From contig QCCQ01000002.1 of assembly GCA_003278875.1 (NCBI GenBank), forward strand, positions 62,001-126,000: DNA of 64,000 nucleotides, in the 5' to 3' direction. Below are positions 51,342-63,932 of this stretch, piece by piece. Each line of letters starts with the position of its first letter. The stretch's first letter is position 1. The position numbers were made by a program, and so were the translations under genes. The notes below the pieces were generated by a model. That model was not told where the DNA came from, searched no databases, and was given only the letters and a program-made list of their open reading frames with translations. The DNA is from Prochlorococcus sp. AG-347-L21. GTDB lineage: Bacteria; Cyanobacteriota; Cyanobacteriia; PCC-6307; Cyanobiaceae.

Positions 51342-52724
51342 ATGGATTCGATAGTTACTACAGAAGATACGATAGCCGCAATTGCTTCAGCTATAAGTAT
51401 AGGGAAAGGAGGAGTTGCGATAATAAGAGTATCGGGAAAAGAATCAATAAATTCTTGCAAAAAGATTGTTCAAACTAAATCTAAATATGCATGGGAATCT
51501 CATAGAGTTTTTCATGGTTTTATTCAGGAAAATAAACAAAATAAATTTATAGATGAGGTTTTAATTTTAGTGATGAAATCACCAAATAGCTTCACAGGAG
51601 AAGATGTTGTTGAACTTCATTGCCATGGAGGAATTATCTTAGTAAATAAAGTTCTAAAGATATTATTATCTAATAATTCTAGAGTTAGACTTGCAAACCC
51701 AGGAGAATTTAGTCAAAGAGCTTTTCTCAATGGAAAAATAGACCTTACACAAGCCGAGTCGATTAATCAATTAATTAATGCAAGAAATACCAGATCAGCA
51801 GAGTTAGCTTTTAGCGGGGTTCAAGGAGAAATAAAGAAAAAAATTGATGATATTAAAAATGACCTTTTAAATCAACTTTGCGAAATAGAAGCTAGGGTTG
51901 ATTTTGAAGAAGACTTTACAGATTTTGATTACACCAAATATCTTAAAAATATTAAAAAAGTAAAAGAAAAAATAGAATTACTTATAGAAAATGCAAAAAG
52001 AAATTCCTATATTCACAATGGAATATCCATTGCGCTTATAGGCAAAACAAATGTTGGTAAAAGCTCTTTACTAAATTTGCTTGCAAAAGATGAGAAAGCA
52101 ATCGTAACTAATATTCCTGGAACAACTAGAGATGTTATTGAAGTTAATTTAACTATTAATGATATTCCAATGAAAATAATTGATACTGCTGGCATAAGAG
52201 AAACTCATGAACAAATTGAAAGTATTGGAATTAAAAAAAGTTTTGGGAAAATTAAAGAGTCAGATTTTATAATTTATATTTATAGTCTTGAAGAAGGATT
52301 TAATGAAGAAGACAGAAAAATAATACGAGAAATCCCCAAAGAAAAATTAATTACTATTTTGGGCAATAAAAAAGATTTAATTGATTGCAAAAATATTAAT
52401 TCCAAGAAGTTTAAAAACACAATTCTTATGAGCATTAAGAATAAAGATGGTGAAAGATTATTAATCGACACAATCATAAAAAAATGCGGATTAAAACAAG
52501 TAGAAAATATCAATATATTTTTAAACGAAAGACATCTAACAAATTTATCTGCTTGCTTATCTAATTTAAATGATACTGATGAAATAATTAAAAATAAATT
52601 GCCATTTGATTTGTTATCAATAGAACTAAGAGATGGAATTCAAAACTTATCTAAAATAACTGGTCAAGAATTAACAGAGGAACTTTTAGATAATATTTTT
52701 TCTAAGTTTTGTATTGGTAAATAA
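51342..52724 (+). CDS. mnmE: tRNA modification GTPase MnmE
   Basis: [37 protein letters not shown]-terminal IFSKFCIGK. Confidence 0.97.
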   Translation: MDSIVTTEDTIAAIASAISIGKGGVAIIRVSGKESINSCKKIVQTKSKYAWESHRVFHGFIQENKQNKFIDEVLILVMKSPNSFTGEDVVELHCHGGIILVNKVLKILLSNNSRVRLANPGEFSQRAFLNGKIDLTQAESINQLINARNTRSAELAFSGVQGEIKKKIDDIKNDLLNQLCEIEARVDFEEDFTDFDYTKYLKNIKKVKEKIELLIENAKRNSYIHNGISIALIGKTNVGKSSLLNLLAKDEKAIVTNIPGTTRDVIEVNLTINDIPMKIIDTAGIRETHEQIESIGIKKSFGKIKESDFIIYIYSLEEGFNEEDRKIIREIPKEKLITILGNKKDLIDCKNINSKKFKNTILMSIKNKDGERLLIDTIIKKCGLKQVENINIFLNERHLTNLSACLSNLNDTDEIIKNKLPFDLLSIELRDGIQNLSKITGQELTEELLDNIFSKFCIGK

Positions 52725-52807
52725 ATTTGAGTTAAATTACATAGTGGTATATAGTTGATTCTCTAACTTCAGTTGAATTTTTATTAATTAATTATTTTTT
52801 TAGTTTA

Positions 52808-53674
52808 GTGGATTTAAATACTCCAATAATAAGTAAGATCATTGATAATTGGATCGATGAAGATATAGGAAGGGGAGATCTTACAAGTCCTTCTATTACA
52901 GAAGAGAATAGTAATGCATATTGGATTGCAAAAGAAGATGGTATTTTTTGTGGTGTTGAAATTATAAAAGAAATTTTTAAAAAAATTGATTTAAAGATCA
53001 TTCCAAAATTTAATATCTCTGATGGAGATCAATTTGTTAAGGACCAAAAACTCCTGGAAATATTTGGACCTTCAAAAAGCTTGCTAGCTAGTGAAAGAAT
53101 AGGCCTAAATATAGCAATGCATTTATCTGGAATATCAACATATACTAAGAATCTTGTAAATAAGTTAGAAGGTACAAATATAAAATTAGCAGATACTAGG
53201 AAAACAACTCCTGGCTTAAGAATATTTGAAAAATATGCATTTAAATGCGGAGGCGGAGTGAATCACAGAATGGGATTATACGATGCAGCCATGATAAAAG
53301 AAAATCACATTGCATGGACAGATAATCTTAATAATGCAGTAAAAAAAATTCGACTAAATTCGCCTTTTACAACTCATATCATAATTGAGGCTGAGAATAT
53401 TGAACAGGCAAAAGAAGCAGTATTAGCAGGAGCAGATAGTGTCTTATTGGATGAACTTAGCCCTGAAATAATCAAAAAAAACGTTCAAGAATTAAGAGAT
53501 ATATCAATGAATAGCTTAAAAAAAGAAGTCAATAAAAATTTGATAATAGAAGTTTCTGGAATTAACCCTAAAGAAATTAATAAATATCTAATAAAAGGTA
53601 TTGATTTAATTTCAACAAGTTCTTCAATTACCAAAAGTAATTGGATTGATTTAAGTATGCGTTATATTAATTAA
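52808..53674 (+). CDS. nadC: nicotinate-nucleotide pyrophosphorylase (GTG start)
   Basis: EDIGRGDLTSPSI, ADTRKTTPGLRIFEKYAFKCGGGVNHRMGLYDAAMIKENH. Confidence 0.97.
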   Translation: MDLNTPIISKIIDNWIDEDIGRGDLTSPSITEENSNAYWIAKEDGIFCGVEIIKEIFKKIDLKIIPKFNISDGDQFVKDQKLLEIFGPSKSLLASERIGLNIAMHLSGISTYTKNLVNKLEGTNIKLADTRKTTPGLRIFEKYAFKCGGGVNHRMGLYDAAMIKENHIAWTDNLNNAVKKIRLNSPFTTHIIIEAENIEQAKEAVLAGADSVLLDELSPEIIKKNVQELRDISMNSLKKEVNKNLIIEVSGINPKEINKYLIKGIDLISTSSSITKSNWIDLSMRYIN

Positions 53675-53701
53675 CTATAAAGATTAATAATTGAATAATT
53701 A

Positions 53702-55516
53702 ATGCTGATCATTTTTAAAGAATTAACAAAACAATTTGAACAATCTCTTTTAAATAGTCTTGAAAAAAATGATAAAAAAGGAGAATTCGACAATCTTAGA
53801 AAAAATTTAGTTACACAATCATCAAAAGAAGAGTTTGGTGATTATCAATGTAATGTTTGTCTAAGTTTATCTAAAATATATAAAAAGAACCCTAGAGATA
53901 TTTCTAATGATTTTATTAAAATTTTAAATAAAAATAAATGGATAGCAAAATTATGTAAAAGTCTAGAAATAGCTGGACCTGGATTTATAAATATAAAATT
54001 AAAAGATGAAGTTCTAATAAATGAAATTAAATCAAATATTCAATGCCAAAGAGGTGGTGTGCCTCAAATTAAAAAAGATTTAGATAGTGGCTTATCAAAT
54101 AAAGTAATTGTAGATTTTTCAAGTCCTAATATTGCTAAAGAAATGCATGTAGGGCATTTAAGATCAACAATAATAGGAGATTCAATATCCAGAATTTTCG
54201 AGTTAAGAGGTTATGAAGTATTAAGACTAAATCATGTTGGCGATTGGGGAACGCAATTTGGAATGCTTATTACTCAGCTAAAAGATTTATATTCAAATGA
54301 TCTAGAAGAAATAGGAAAGATCAAGATAAGTGATTTAGTTGAATTTTATAAAGCATCAAAAAAAAGATTTGATAATGAATCTGAATTCCAAAAAAGATCT
54401 AGGGAGGAAGTAGTAAAGTTACAAAGCGGAGATAGTCAATCTATCCAAGCATGGAAATTGTTATGTGATCAATCGAGAAAGGAATTTGATGAAATCTATA
54501 AAAATTTAAAAATAAAAATAAAAGAAAGAGGCGAATCTTTTTATAATCCATTTTTAAAGTCAGTTATTGAGGATTTGAAGTTTAAAAAAATACTCATAGA
54601 AGATCAAGGAGCAAAATGTGTATTTTTAGAAGGGATGACTAATAAAGAAGGAAAACCTTTACCGCTAATTGTTCAAAAAAAAGATGGCGGTTTTAATTAT
54701 GCCACCACGGATCTTGCCGCTATAAGATACAGATTCGATAAAGCTCCTAATGGGGATAATGCTTCAAGAATTATTTATGTAACTGATCATGGACAAGCAA
54801 ATCATTTTGCTGGAGTTTTTCAAGTTGCAAAAAAAGCAAAATGGATCCCAGATAAGGGTCAAGTTGATCATGTCCCTTTTGGATTAGTTCAAGGAATTGA
54901 TGGCAAAAAACTCAAGACGAGGGAAGGTGAAACAATACGTTTAAAAGATTTATTAAATGAAGCGGTTAGAAGAGCAAAAGAAGATTTATTGAAAAGATTA
55001 GAAGATGAAGATCGTTATGAAACAGAAGAGTTTATTGCAAATACTTCAAGAATTATTGGATTAGGAGCTGTTAAGTATGCAGATTTAAGTCAAAATAGGA
55101 TGACTAATTATCAATTTAGTTTTGATAAAATGCTTTCCCTTAATGGAAATACTGCTCCTTATTTGTTATATACACTTGTAAGAATTGCAGGTATTAAAAG
55201 AAAAAATGATTTTGTTTATGAATCTAAAGATTTTCAACACGTAAATTATGAACATAAATCTGAGTGGAAACTTATCAGAAAATTACTTAAGTTCGATGAA
55301 GTCATAATTTCTATTGAAAAAGATTTAATGCCAAATAGATTATGCAATTATCTATTCGAGCTATGTCAGACTTTTAATAGATTCTATGATCAAGTTCCAA
55401 TACTAAAAGAAGAAAAAAATATAAAAATTTCTAGGCTTAATTTGTGTGAATTAACCTCAAAAATACTAAAATTAAGCTTAGAGCTTTTAGGAATTGAAAC
55501 TTTAGAAAGAATGTAA
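53702..55516 (+). CDS. argS: arginyl-tRNA synthetase
   Basis: [39 protein letters not shown]-terminal anticodon-binding region. Confidence 0.97.
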   Translation: MLIIFKELTKQFEQSLLNSLEKNDKKGEFDNLRKNLVTQSSKEEFGDYQCNVCLSLSKIYKKNPRDISNDFIKILNKNKWIAKLCKSLEIAGPGFINIKLKDEVLINEIKSNIQCQRGGVPQIKKDLDSGLSNKVIVDFSSPNIAKEMHVGHLRSTIIGDSISRIFELRGYEVLRLNHVGDWGTQFGMLITQLKDLYSNDLEEIGKIKISDLVEFYKASKKRFDNESEFQKRSREEVVKLQSGDSQSIQAWKLLCDQSRKEFDEIYKNLKIKIKERGESFYNPFLKSVIEDLKFKKILIEDQGAKCVFLEGMTNKEGKPLPLIVQKKDGGFNYATTDLAAIRYRFDKAPNGDNASRIIYVTDHGQANHFAGVFQVAKKAKWIPDKGQVDHVPFGLVQGIDGKKLKTREGETIRLKDLLNEAVRRAKEDLLKRLEDEDRYETEEFIANTSRIIGLGAVKYADLSQNRMTNYQFSFDKMLSLNGNTAPYLLYTLVRIAGIKRKNDFVYESKDFQHVNYEHKSEWKLIRKLLKFDEVIISIEKDLMPNRLCNYLFELCQTFNRFYDQVPILKEEKNIKISRLNLCELTSKILKLSLELLGIETLERM

Positions 55517-56625
55517 TGAATGATTTTGATCAATTAAATAATCTTTTTCCAAAACCAAGAGAAGAAATAATAAATATGAAGTCTTACTCTGCACCTTTAG
55601 AAAATAGAAGAAATTTACTCCGCTTAGACTTTAATGAAAATACTTTAGGTCCTAGTCCTAAGGTTTTAGAGGCATTACAAGCGATAAAACTAGATGAGAT
55701 TTCAATTTATCCAGAATATAATTTTTTAAAAAAATTTTTATGTGATAAATATCTTGATTCGAGAAAATTTGGTAATGATGAAATCGGAATTTTCAATGGA
55801 GCAGATGCAGCAATAAATGCAATTTTCAATTGCTTTGGAGAAAAAGATCAAATATTTCTAACCACAAATCCAACTTTTGGTTACTATTCTCCTTGTGCAG
55901 AAATCCGAGGAATGAAAAAAATAAGTTGTTCTTACATTGGAGAAAATTTTCTATTTCCCATCGAAGAATTTAGAGAAACAATAATAAATCATAATCCAAA
56001 GTTAATATTTATTTGTAATCCAAATAATCCAACAGGAACTATTTTAAGCTCTCATGAAATAATTAATTTAGCCAATATCAATAACGATTCATTAATAGTT
56101 GTTGACGAACTATATGAAAAATTTAATGGAGATAGTCTTCTTAAATCGATAGATTTTGAAAAGAATAAAAATATACTAATAATCCAATCTCTCTCCAAAA
56201 CTGCAGGTCTAGCTGGTTTAAGAATAGGTTTTACTTTTGGCAATAAAAGTTTAATTCAGTACATTAATAAAGTTACAGGACCATATGATGTAAATAGCTT
56301 TGCCATAACAGCTGCATTAGCAGCACTTAAAGATAAAACATATATTGATAATTATGTTTTAGAAGTAAAAAAGGCGAGGGAATGGATTTTAAATAAATTT
56401 AAACCTACAAAAATCAGAACTCACTTTAGTGGAGGTAATTATTTCTTAATTTGGCCAAAAAAAGATCCTAAAGTCTTAATTCAACAGATGAGAGAAAAAG
56501 GTATTCTTATTAGAAGCATGGAAAACAAAAAAGATATCAGTAATTCAATAAGGGTTAGTATTGGAACTAAAGAACAAATGATTTTTTTCTGGGACAATTA
56601 CAAGATCTTAGATTTAAAAAATTAA
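55516..56625 (+). CDS. histidinol-phosphate-aminotransferase-like class I/II PLP aminotransferase
   Basis: LRLDFNENTLGPSPKVLEAL, CNPNNPTGTILS, QSLSKTAGLAGLRIGFTFG. Second HisC-fold gene in the window, so the precise substrate is uncertain. Confidence 0.82.
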   Translation: MNDFDQLNNLFPKPREEIINMKSYSAPLENRRNLLRLDFNENTLGPSPKVLEALQAIKLDEISIYPEYNFLKKFLCDKYLDSRKFGNDEIGIFNGADAAINAIFNCFGEKDQIFLTTNPTFGYYSPCAEIRGMKKISCSYIGENFLFPIEEFRETIINHNPKLIFICNPNNPTGTILSSHEIINLANINNDSLIVVDELYEKFNGDSLLKSIDFEKNKNILIIQSLSKTAGLAGLRIGFTFGNKSLIQYINKVTGPYDVNSFAITAALAALKDKTYIDNYVLEVKKAREWILNKFKPTKIRTHFSGGNYFLIWPKKDPKVLIQQMREKGILIRSMENKKDISNSIRVSIGTKEQMIFFWDNYKILDLKN

Positions 56626-57347
56626 TTACTGAAAATATAAATTGTATTTTGATCGATTCTTGTGGGTTTTATTTGAAAATCTTTTCCAACATATTTTACT
56701 TTAAAATCCTTCATATTTTCGATAAATAAATCAGCATTTGAGAAATCGCATTCTTTATTAATTTGTTTGCCACGTTCAAAGTGAACAGGAATAACTACTT
56801 TAGGTTTTAATATCTTAACTATTTTTGAGGCTTCTTTACCATTGTAAGATTTTATTCCTCCTCCAATTGAAATAAATAATATATCTGGACTAGACAAAAT
56901 AATTTGACTGTTTATATCAATGTCACCAGCGGCTCCTCCCATATGCACAATTTTAAGATCATTCTGCTCCCAACTCCAAACAGTTGCCATCCCAAATCTT
57001 CTTCCATCTACTCTATCATGTGGTACAGAAATTCCATTTAATAAAATATCCTCAAATTGATAGATTCCTGGCTCAACGAACATTAATTGATCATTAGGGT
57101 TATATCCTTCATCTGGAAGCCTAGAACTAGCCAAAATAAAATCTACGTTAACTTCTTTTGGCTCCTTTAAATTACTTGCACAACCTATTGCTTTAAAGGG
57201 ATTTATAAGAATAGATTGATCTGCACTAGTAATTAAAAAACTACTATGTCCCAAACTTTTTATTCCTAAATTTCTTGCCAATAATGAGGTAGGTAAAAAA
57301 GAGCTAAGTAATATCAAAAATAAAAAATTTTTAATTTGAGAAATCAT
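56622..57347 (-). CDS. secreted metallo-beta-lactamase-fold hydrolase (UlaG-like)
   Basis: Signal peptide MISQIKNFLFLILLSSFLPTSLLA; LGHSSFLITSADQSILINPF; VHMGGAAGDID; VVIPVHFE. Confidence 0.78.
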   Translation of the reverse strand: MISQIKNFLFLILLSSFLPTSLLARNLGIKSLGHSSFLITSADQSILINPFKAIGCASNLKEPKEVNVDFILASSRLPDEGYNPNDQLMFVEPGIYQFEDILLNGISVPHDRVDGRRFGMATVWSWEQNDLKIVHMGGAAGDIDINSQIILSSPDILFISIGGGIKSYNGKEASKIVKILKPKVVIPVHFERGKQINKECDFSNADLFIENMKDFKVKYVGKDFQIKPTRIDQNTIYIFSN

Positions 57348-57367
57348 AATTTTAATTTTTTTTTATT

Positions 57368-57964
57368 TTACTTTTGTTCAGCCATTTTTAGAAAATTACT
57401 AATTAATTTATGACCAAATTGCGTTAACACACTTTCAGGATGGAACTGTACCCCATGTAAATGTTTATATTCTTTGTGAGAGATAGCCATAATAGTTGAG
57501 TCTTCTAAAGTCGCAGTTATGTCGAAACAAGATGGTAAAGAAATTGAATCAACGATAAGACTATGATATCTAGTAGCAACAAATGGAGTCTCTATATCTT
57601 TAAACAATCCTTTTTGATTATGAAAAATTTTGGATGTCTTACCATGCATAAGTTCTTTCCCAACTATAACTTTACCTCCAAAAGCTTGGGCCAAAGCTTG
57701 ATGGCCTAAACAAACTCCCAATGTCGGAATAGTTTTAGATAATTTTTTTAGTATTGGCAGACAAATTCCAGATTGATCTGGATTGCCTGGACCTGGAGAT
57801 AATAAAATACCACTTGGATTTAGTTTGATAATTTCTTCTATAGTAATTTCATCATTTCTTTTAACTATTAATTCTTTAGTTATTTCATGCTCAACTGAAA
57901 GTTCTCCTAAATATTGAACGAGGTTATAAGTAAAACTATCGTAATTATCAATAACAAGAAACAT
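57368..57964 (-). CDS. trpG: anthranilate synthase / aminodeoxychorismate synthase glutamine amidotransferase component
   Basis: IDNYDSFTYNLVQYLGEL, SPGPGNPDQSG, GVCLGHQALAQAFGG, HGVQFHPES. TrpG and PabA cannot be distinguished here. Confidence 0.88.
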   Translation of the reverse strand: MFLVIDNYDSFTYNLVQYLGELSVEHEITKELIVKRNDEITIEEIIKLNPSGILLSPGPGNPDQSGICLPILKKLSKTIPTLGVCLGHQALAQAFGGKVIVGKELMHGKTSKIFHNQKGLFKDIETPFVATRYHSLIVDSISLPSCFDITATLEDSTIMAISHKEYKHLHGVQFHPESVLTQFGHKLISNFLKMAEQK

Positions 57965-57976
57965 ATTTATATGGAT

Positions 57977-58387
57977 TTAAAATAACAACTTAATTTTAGG
58001 AACAAAGATATATACAGCAATAATAACAGAATTAATGGAAGCTAATAATACTGCACCTGCAGAAGTATCTTTTGAAATTTTAGCCAAAAAACTAAATTCT
58101 TTTTTAACTACTAAATCAACGATTGATTCAATAGATGTGTTCAATATTTCTAATATTAAAACAGACATTATTGTTGCAATCAAAATAACATAATTACTTA
58201 GACTAATTTTGAGTAAAAAACCAATTATTAAACTTGTCACTGCAAAAATTAATTGAATTTTAAAATTTCTTGAAGTTTTTAATACATAACTAATACCACT
58301 GAAAGCATACTTAAAACTTATAAATACATTACTAGAAGTTTTGTATGATTCCTTTCTATTTTCTAAATAGTTTATTTTTTTTTTCAT
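57977..58387 (-). CDS. dgkA: diacylglycerol kinase (DgkA family)
   Basis: FKYAFSGISYVLKTSRNFKIQL; EILNTSIESIVDLV...AKISKDTSAGAVLL. Confidence 0.93.
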   Translation of the reverse strand: MKKKINYLENRKESYKTSSNVFISFKYAFSGISYVLKTSRNFKIQLIFAVTSLIIGFLLKISLSNYVILIATIMSVLILEILNTSIESIVDLVVKKEFSFLAKISKDTSAGAVLLASINSVIIAVYIFVPKIKLLF

Positions 58388-58393
58388 TGATTT

Positions 58394-58933
58394 TTAATCT
58401 AATCGAGTAATTAAATATTCTTGGAAATTTAACATATTTTCTAAATCATGCTCATTATTATGTTCCCATCCCAAAAGGTGTAAAAATCCATGACTAGCCA
58501 ACCAGATCATCTCTTTATAGATTGAATGTTTATATTCATAAGATTGCTCAAGTGCCATCTCTAATGATATAAATATATCTCCTAACTCTATATGATCTAA
58601 ATTATTTAGAGATTCATCAGAAATAATTGGAAAAGATAGAACATCAGTTGGACCATTTTTTTGCATCCATTTCTTATTCAAAGTAGCAATTTCTTCATTA
58701 GATATTATCTGTAAGCCTAATGAAAAAGATTTTTTTTCAAAAATATAATTTGGTAATTCATAATCCTCTTTTTCTAATATTATATTTATCCAAGATAAAA
58801 AAACTTTCTCCCAAAAAATAGATTCAAAAATAAGCTTAGTTTTAGTATCTTTTAACTTATTTGAAAATTGAGAAAAATCATTACATTGAAAAACCAAATC
58901 TAAATTTATTTCAGAAATAATTTTTTCTTTCAT
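58394..58933 (-). CDS. ybeY: endoribonuclease YbeY
   Basis: [34 protein letters not shown]. Confidence 0.95.
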   Translation of the reverse strand: MKEKIISEINLDLVFQCNDFSQFSNKLKDTKTKLIFESIFWEKVFLSWINIILEKEDYELPNYIFEKKSFSLGLQIISNEEIATLNKKWMQKNGPTDVLSFPIISDESLNNLDHIELGDIFISLEMALEQSYEYKHSIYKEMIWLASHGFLHLLGWEHNNEHDLENMLNFQEYLITRLD

Positions 58934-58939
58934 ACATTC

Positions 58940-59122
58940 TTAAACTGGAATATTGGGTTTACCTATTGTGGCCACAAGTATTAATATCCCAATTAAAACT
59001 AGAAAGGTTATTGAAAAATGAGAAATACTTTTTGAGCCTTTCCTTACCATATTTCTCATAGCTAGCTTTATAAAGCTTGGAGGAGAAACTTTTTTTTCTA
59101 AACTTTTGTTTTTATTTTCCAT
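58940..59122 (-). CDS. DUF3285-like small membrane protein
   Basis: 60 aa, KVSPPSFIKLAMRNMVRKGSKSISHFSITFLVLIGILILVATIGKPNI; tightly packed between ybeY and prfB. Confidence 0.75.
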   Translation of the reverse strand: MENKNKSLEKKVSPPSFIKLAMRNMVRKGSKSISHFSITFLVLIGILILVATIGKPNIPV

Positions 59123-59125
59123 TAG

Positions 59126-60248
59126 TTATTCAATAGATTCGTTGGAAGAAATATTCATACGTAATAATTCATGAATAAATGGTTCGAGTCCACCATTTAA
59201 AACATTATCTAACTCGTTAGTCTCCTGCATAGTCCTAAGATCTTTTACCATTTGATAGGGATGGAAAACATAATTTCTTATTTGATTGCCCCATGCAGCT
59301 TCCACAATATCACCTCTAATATCAGCTACTTCTGCAGCTCGTTGTTCTTTAGCAATCACTAATAGTTTAGACTTTAGAAGCAACATAGCTTTTTCTTTAT
59401 TTTGTAATTGAGATCTTTCTTGGGTACATCTTACTGAAATCCCTGAAGGCAAATGAACAATCCTTACCGCTGTTTCTACTTTATTAACATTTTGTCCTCC
59501 CGCTCCACCGGATCTACTAGTTGTAATTTCTAAATCTTTTTCAGGTATATCAAGTGAAATATTATCATCTAATTTTGGCATAACCTCTACCCCTGCAAAG
59601 CTGGTTTGTCTTTTGCCATTGGCATTAAAAGGAGAAATTCTTACTAATCTATGAGTTCCTTTTTCATGTTGCAGATAGCCGTATGCATATTTTCCATCAA
59701 TTTCAAACGTTACACTTTTAATACCTGCTTCTTCTCCTTGAGATAATTCATTAATGACAAGGCTCATTTGATTATTATCGGCCCATCTTGAGTACATTCT
59801 TAATAATATCTCTACCCAATCCTGCGCATCTGTTCCACCCGCACCTGCGTTAATAGAAACTACTGCACCTTCCTTATCGTATTCACCACATAACAATCTT
59901 TCAAATTCCCATTTATCTAAATTCTCTCTTAATTTCTTTAATCCCCGCTGGGATTCTAAAATCATTTCCTCTTCAGGTTCTAAAGAATAAAGCTCAAGAG
60001 AGGCATTAGCATCAGAAATAAAAGTTTTCCATTTATCTAACAATTCAAGTTGTGCTTTGACATCATCAAGGATTAACATTTGCTTTTTAGCTTCTTCTTG
60101 ATTTTCCCAAAATTCAGGCTGAGCAGAAATTTGCTCTAACTCTTTCCTTTTTGCTTTTAATCTTGGAACGTCAAAGACAATCCTGAGCATTACCCAGGCG
60201 CTCTGTTAGTTCCGAAAGATCTTTTTTGAAAAATGTTATATCTATCAA
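59126..60248 (-). CDS. prfB: peptide chain release factor 2, with programmed +1 frameshift at 60171-60176
   Basis: GGQ motif [19 protein letters not shown]. The track ORF begins at 60190; the zero-frame N-terminus (TTG 60248) reads [25 protein letters not shown] then CTT TGA C, re-entering the main frame as [14 protein letters not shown]. Confidence 0.93.
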
Positions 60249-60324
60249 AATAGAATTTAATCGTTATTTATAATCTAACAAGCACTTTTGTTTAATAGTA
60301 TAAAGTAAGTATTATTTTAAAAAA

Positions 60325-60579
60325 ATGTCCAAAGTTGAAATCTATACTTGGCAATATTGCCCATTCTGTATTCGAGCAAAATCACTACTCAAGAAAAAAA
60401 ATGTAAATTTTACAGAATATAAAATAGACGGCGACGAAGATGCCAGAGCATTGATGATTGAAAGAGCTGATGGCAGAAGAACATTACCACAAATATTTAT
60501 AGATAATGAGGGTATCGGAGGCTGCGATGATCTCTATGCATTAGAAAATGAAAATAAATTAGAAGCATTATTAAACTAG
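60325..60579 (+). CDS. grxC: glutaredoxin 3
   Basis: [43 protein letters not shown]. Confidence 0.95.
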   Translation: MSKVEIYTWQYCPFCIRAKSLLKKKNVNFTEYKIDGDEDARALMIERADGRRTLPQIFIDNEGIGGCDDLYALENENKLEALLN

Positions 60580-60584
60580 ACCTT

Positions 60585-61508
60585 ATGAAATTTCTATTCG
60601 TAATAGATCCAATTAAAAATATAAATCCCCTAAAAGATTCAACCGCTGCTTTAATGCAAGCATCATCAAAAAAAAATATTGAAATCTGGAGTTGTACTCC
60701 TCAAGACCTTGAAGCTAGAGGTGATGAAGTATGGGCATCTTCGGTAAAAGTTGAAGTAAATCCGTGGATTTCTTTCAAAGAGAATGATTGCATACCCCTC
60801 GCCGAATTTAATTGCATTTGGATGAGAAAAGATCCTCCTGTAAATGAGGCTTATTTATATGCAACTCATCTTTTAGAAGTTGCCGAAAGAAAAGGAGTAA
60901 AGGTAATCAACAAACCCTCATCTTTAAGAGCATGGAATGAAAAGCTAGGTGCTTTGAGATATAGCCATTTAATGGCACCTACAATAGTTGCGAGTAAGGT
61001 AAAAGATCTAATTAATTTTGCAAATATAAATAATGAAGTAGTCATAAAACCTCTTGGAGGAAAAGGTGGTCAAGGTGTTATAAGGATAAATAAAAATTCT
61101 CCAGGAATTAAATCAATCATTGAATTAATTACTTCTCAAGAAGAATTACCCGTTATGATGCAAAAATTTATTCCTGAAGTCATAGAGGGTGATAAAAGAA
61201 TAATTATCGTAAACGGAGAAGCAATTGGATCTATAAATAGGATTCCTCAAGGAGGCGACTTTAGGAGTAATTTAGCGATGGGAGGGAAGGCTGAACCCAC
61301 ATTATTAACAGAAAAAGAAAAAAGTATCTGCTCAGAATTATCTCAACACTTCAAAGATGAAGGTTTATTTTTTGTGGGTATTGATGTAATAAATGGAATG
61401 CTTAGCGAGATTAATGTAACAAGTCCAACAGGTTTAAGAGAAATAGAAAATTTATCCAATAAGAATGTTTCAGCGGAAGTTATTGAAAAATTAGTAGAAA
61501 TTATCTAG
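60585..61508 (+). CDS. gshB: glutathione synthetase
   Basis: [49 protein letters not shown]. Confidence 0.96.
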   Translation: MKFLFVIDPIKNINPLKDSTAALMQASSKKNIEIWSCTPQDLEARGDEVWASSVKVEVNPWISFKENDCIPLAEFNCIWMRKDPPVNEAYLYATHLLEVAERKGVKVINKPSSLRAWNEKLGALRYSHLMAPTIVASKVKDLINFANINNEVVIKPLGGKGGQGVIRINKNSPGIKSIIELITSQEELPVMMQKFIPEVIEGDKRIIIVNGEAIGSINRIPQGGDFRSNLAMGGKAEPTLLTEKEKSICSELSQHFKDEGLFFVGIDVINGMLSEINVTSPTGLREIENLSNKNVSAEVIEKLVEII

Positions 61509-62913
61509 GATTTTTAGCGTAAAATATCTGTTTTACTATAGATTCAAATTTTAATTTAATCTCATCTATTTCTTTCTCTAAAACGGAGCCTGAAACTATA
61601 CCTGAACCTGCAGTAAATTCAATATTTTCTTCAATACATCTTGCGCCTCTTATTGCTAAAAGAAATGAAGCATTGCCTGATGAATCAACCCAACCCATTG
61701 GAGAGGCATAATTTCCTCTTGGAAAAGACTCAAGAGTATTTATCCAATCCAATGCTGCATTTTTTGGGTATCCACAAACAGCCGGAGATGGATGTAGGTT
61801 TTTAAGCAATTCAAAAGGACAAATATTTTCGACTTTAGAGAAAATAAGTGTTTGCAAATGAGAAATATCTCCAAATGAATTTACCTTGATATCACTTTTT
61901 TTAAAGTTTGTTATTTTTGAAACTTCTAAAGATTTAATCAAATGCTGTATTACATAATTATGTTCCTTTAAGTCTTTAGTACTTTTCAGGAGTTTCTTAA
62001 AATTTGAATTAGTAGAGATAGTTCCAGCAAGAGCCTCTAAAGTTAAATTAGGTTTAGAAAAAGAAAACAATTTTTCTGGAGATGCTCCAAACAAAATATC
62101 CTTACTATTCCTTTTCCAAACGTATCTAAATGTATTTGGTTGCTTCTTTTTAAATCTTTTTAAAATTTCTACTAAATCTAATTTATTTTTAAGTTTTATT
62201 TTAATCCTATTCGCTAAAACTATCTTTTCGAGGATACCTTTATCTACTAATTGAATTCCTCTATTTACTACTTTTTTCATATCTGTTTTAGAAGTTTCTA
62301 AGGAGTGTGAGAAATCATCAATATAAGGGGAAACAAAACTAGTTTTTAAGCCAGATGATTTTATTAATTCTGAGCCAGAATTAATAACTTGATTTCTAAT
62401 TGTCCATATTTCTTCAATTAATGTTCTTAATGATGATTTACCTTCAACATGACCATTGATTCTTAACCAGCAATTATTATCACTTTTAGTAATTAATATT
62501 TTTGGCAAGATAGCTTCCAAACTAGGAATATCTGAAGGTAAATTATTATTATTCAAATTTTCAGCGAAAGAAAATAAATAAATTATTTTTGAATGTGCAG
62601 AATTATGCGATTCATTAGTTAAATTGATTAAATTTTTAAAATTCTCAGAATTAAACTCTTTTGCTACCTCAAATCTTTTTGGACCATCCAAAGTAACATA
62701 TTTACACTTCTCTAAGGCTATATATGAAATGCCATCAGATTCCTCCCAAAATGAAGAAAACGGATATTTATTTATTAACAATTCATAAACTTGAAATAAA
62801 TCAATACAAGGAATCTCAACACAAATACTTACTAATCCAGAATTTTCAACTTTCTTATCGAAAGAGGAAAATACATCTTTTAAAAAATCTGTTAAGTTTA
62901 AATCATTTTTCAT
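61501..62913 (-). CDS. menF: isochorismate synthase
   Basis: [62 protein letters not shown]. Confidence 0.9.
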   Translation of the reverse strand: MKNDLNLTDFLKDVFSSFDKKVENSGLVSICVEIPCIDLFQVYELLINKYPFSSFWEESDGISYIALEKCKYVTLDGPKRFEVAKEFNSENFKNLINLTNESHNSAHSKIIYLFSFAENLNNNNLPSDIPSLEAILPKILITKSDNNCWLRINGHVEGKSSLRTLIEEIWTIRNQVINSGSELIKSSGLKTSFVSPYIDDFSHSLETSKTDMKKVVNRGIQLVDKGILEKIVLANRIKIKLKNKLDLVEILKRFKKKQPNTFRYVWKRNSKDILFGASPEKLFSFSKPNLTLEALAGTISTNSNFKKLLKSTKDLKEHNYVIQHLIKSLEVSKITNFKKSDIKVNSFGDISHLQTLIFSKVENICPFELLKNLHPSPAVCGYPKNAALDWINTLESFPRGNYASPMGWVDSSGNASFLLAIRGARCIEENIEFTAGSGIVSGSVLEKEIDEIKLKFESIVKQIFYAKNPR

Positions 62914-62999
62914 TACTTATTGAAAATAACTAAAAATCATGCAATAAAGTAAAAAATGTAACTCAATTTATAAACTACATTTAATAATTATCTAATTTT

Positions 63000-63932
63000 G
63001 TGAGTTTATTAAAAATGAACGAAGATAAAAAAAAATTATGGAAACAAGCAATAAAATGGCCTCTTTATTCTGTTGCCATACTTCCAGTTTTAATAACAGG
63101 TGCTTATTTACTCAATCAATATGAAAAGGTAAAAATTTATAATTTGATTGCATTTACTTTAGCTGCAATTTTGATATTACTTTGGGAAAATCTAACTAAT
63201 GATTTATTCGACTCAGAAACAGGAATAGATGAATTTAAATTCCATTCAATTGTAAATCTTGTAAAAAATAAAAAAATAATTTCATTTATTGCATATACAT
63301 CTTTAGTTATTGGTTTATTAATAATTTCAATTATTTCAGTATCAACAAGTATAAACATTTTGATTTTGGTGGCAGCTTGCTGCTTCTTAGGATATTTATA
63401 TCAGGGTCCTCCTTTTAGATTTGGCTATCAAGGTTTAGGAGAACCATTATGCTGGCTTGCATTTGGACCTTTTGCTTACTCTGCAGTCTTAATTGCATTA
63501 AATCCATCTAATATTTTCTTTGAAGATATTCCCTGGAAAGTTTCTTTATTACTTGGTTCAGGACCTTCTTTGGCAACAACTCTTGTATTATTTTGTTCTC
63601 ATTTTCATCAAATTTCTGAAGATAAAAAGCATGGAAAAAATTCACCTTTAGTTCGCTTAGGAGCAAAAAAAGGTTCTCAATTTGTACCTTGGATAATTTT
63701 TACAATATATATTTTTCAACTTTTCACTATAGTTAATGGATTTATTCCAGTGTTTTGTATCCTTTATTTGATTAGTTTTCCTCAAGCACTAAGACTTATA
63801 AATTTATTAAGATCTTCATATAAAATTCCTAATGCAATAAAAAATTGTAAATTTATCGCAATAAAATTTCAAACTCTTAATGGAGTTGGCTTAATCACAG
63901 GATTAATATTTAATTACTTGCTTAATAAATGA
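63000..63932 (+). CDS. menA: 1,4-dihydroxy-2-naphthoate prenyltransferase (phylloquinone pathway); GTG start, or ATG at 63015
   Basis: UbiA-fold: LLWENLTNDLFDSETGID, YQGPPFRFGYQGLGEPLCWLAFGPFAY; divergent from menF and upstream of menC. Confidence 0.93.
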   Translation: MSLLKMNEDKKKLWKQAIKWPLYSVAILPVLITGAYLLNQYEKVKIYNLIAFTLAAILILLWENLTNDLFDSETGIDEFKFHSIVNLVKNKKIISFIAYTSLVIGLLIISIISVSTSINILILVAACCFLGYLYQGPPFRFGYQGLGEPLCWLAFGPFAYSAVLIALNPSNIFFEDIPWKVSLLLGSGPSLATTLVLFCSHFHQISEDKKHGKNSPLVRLGAKKGSQFVPWIIFTIYIFQLFTIVNGFIPVFCILYLISFPQALRLINLLRSSYKIPNAIKNCKFIAIKFQTLNGVGLITGLIFNYLLNK

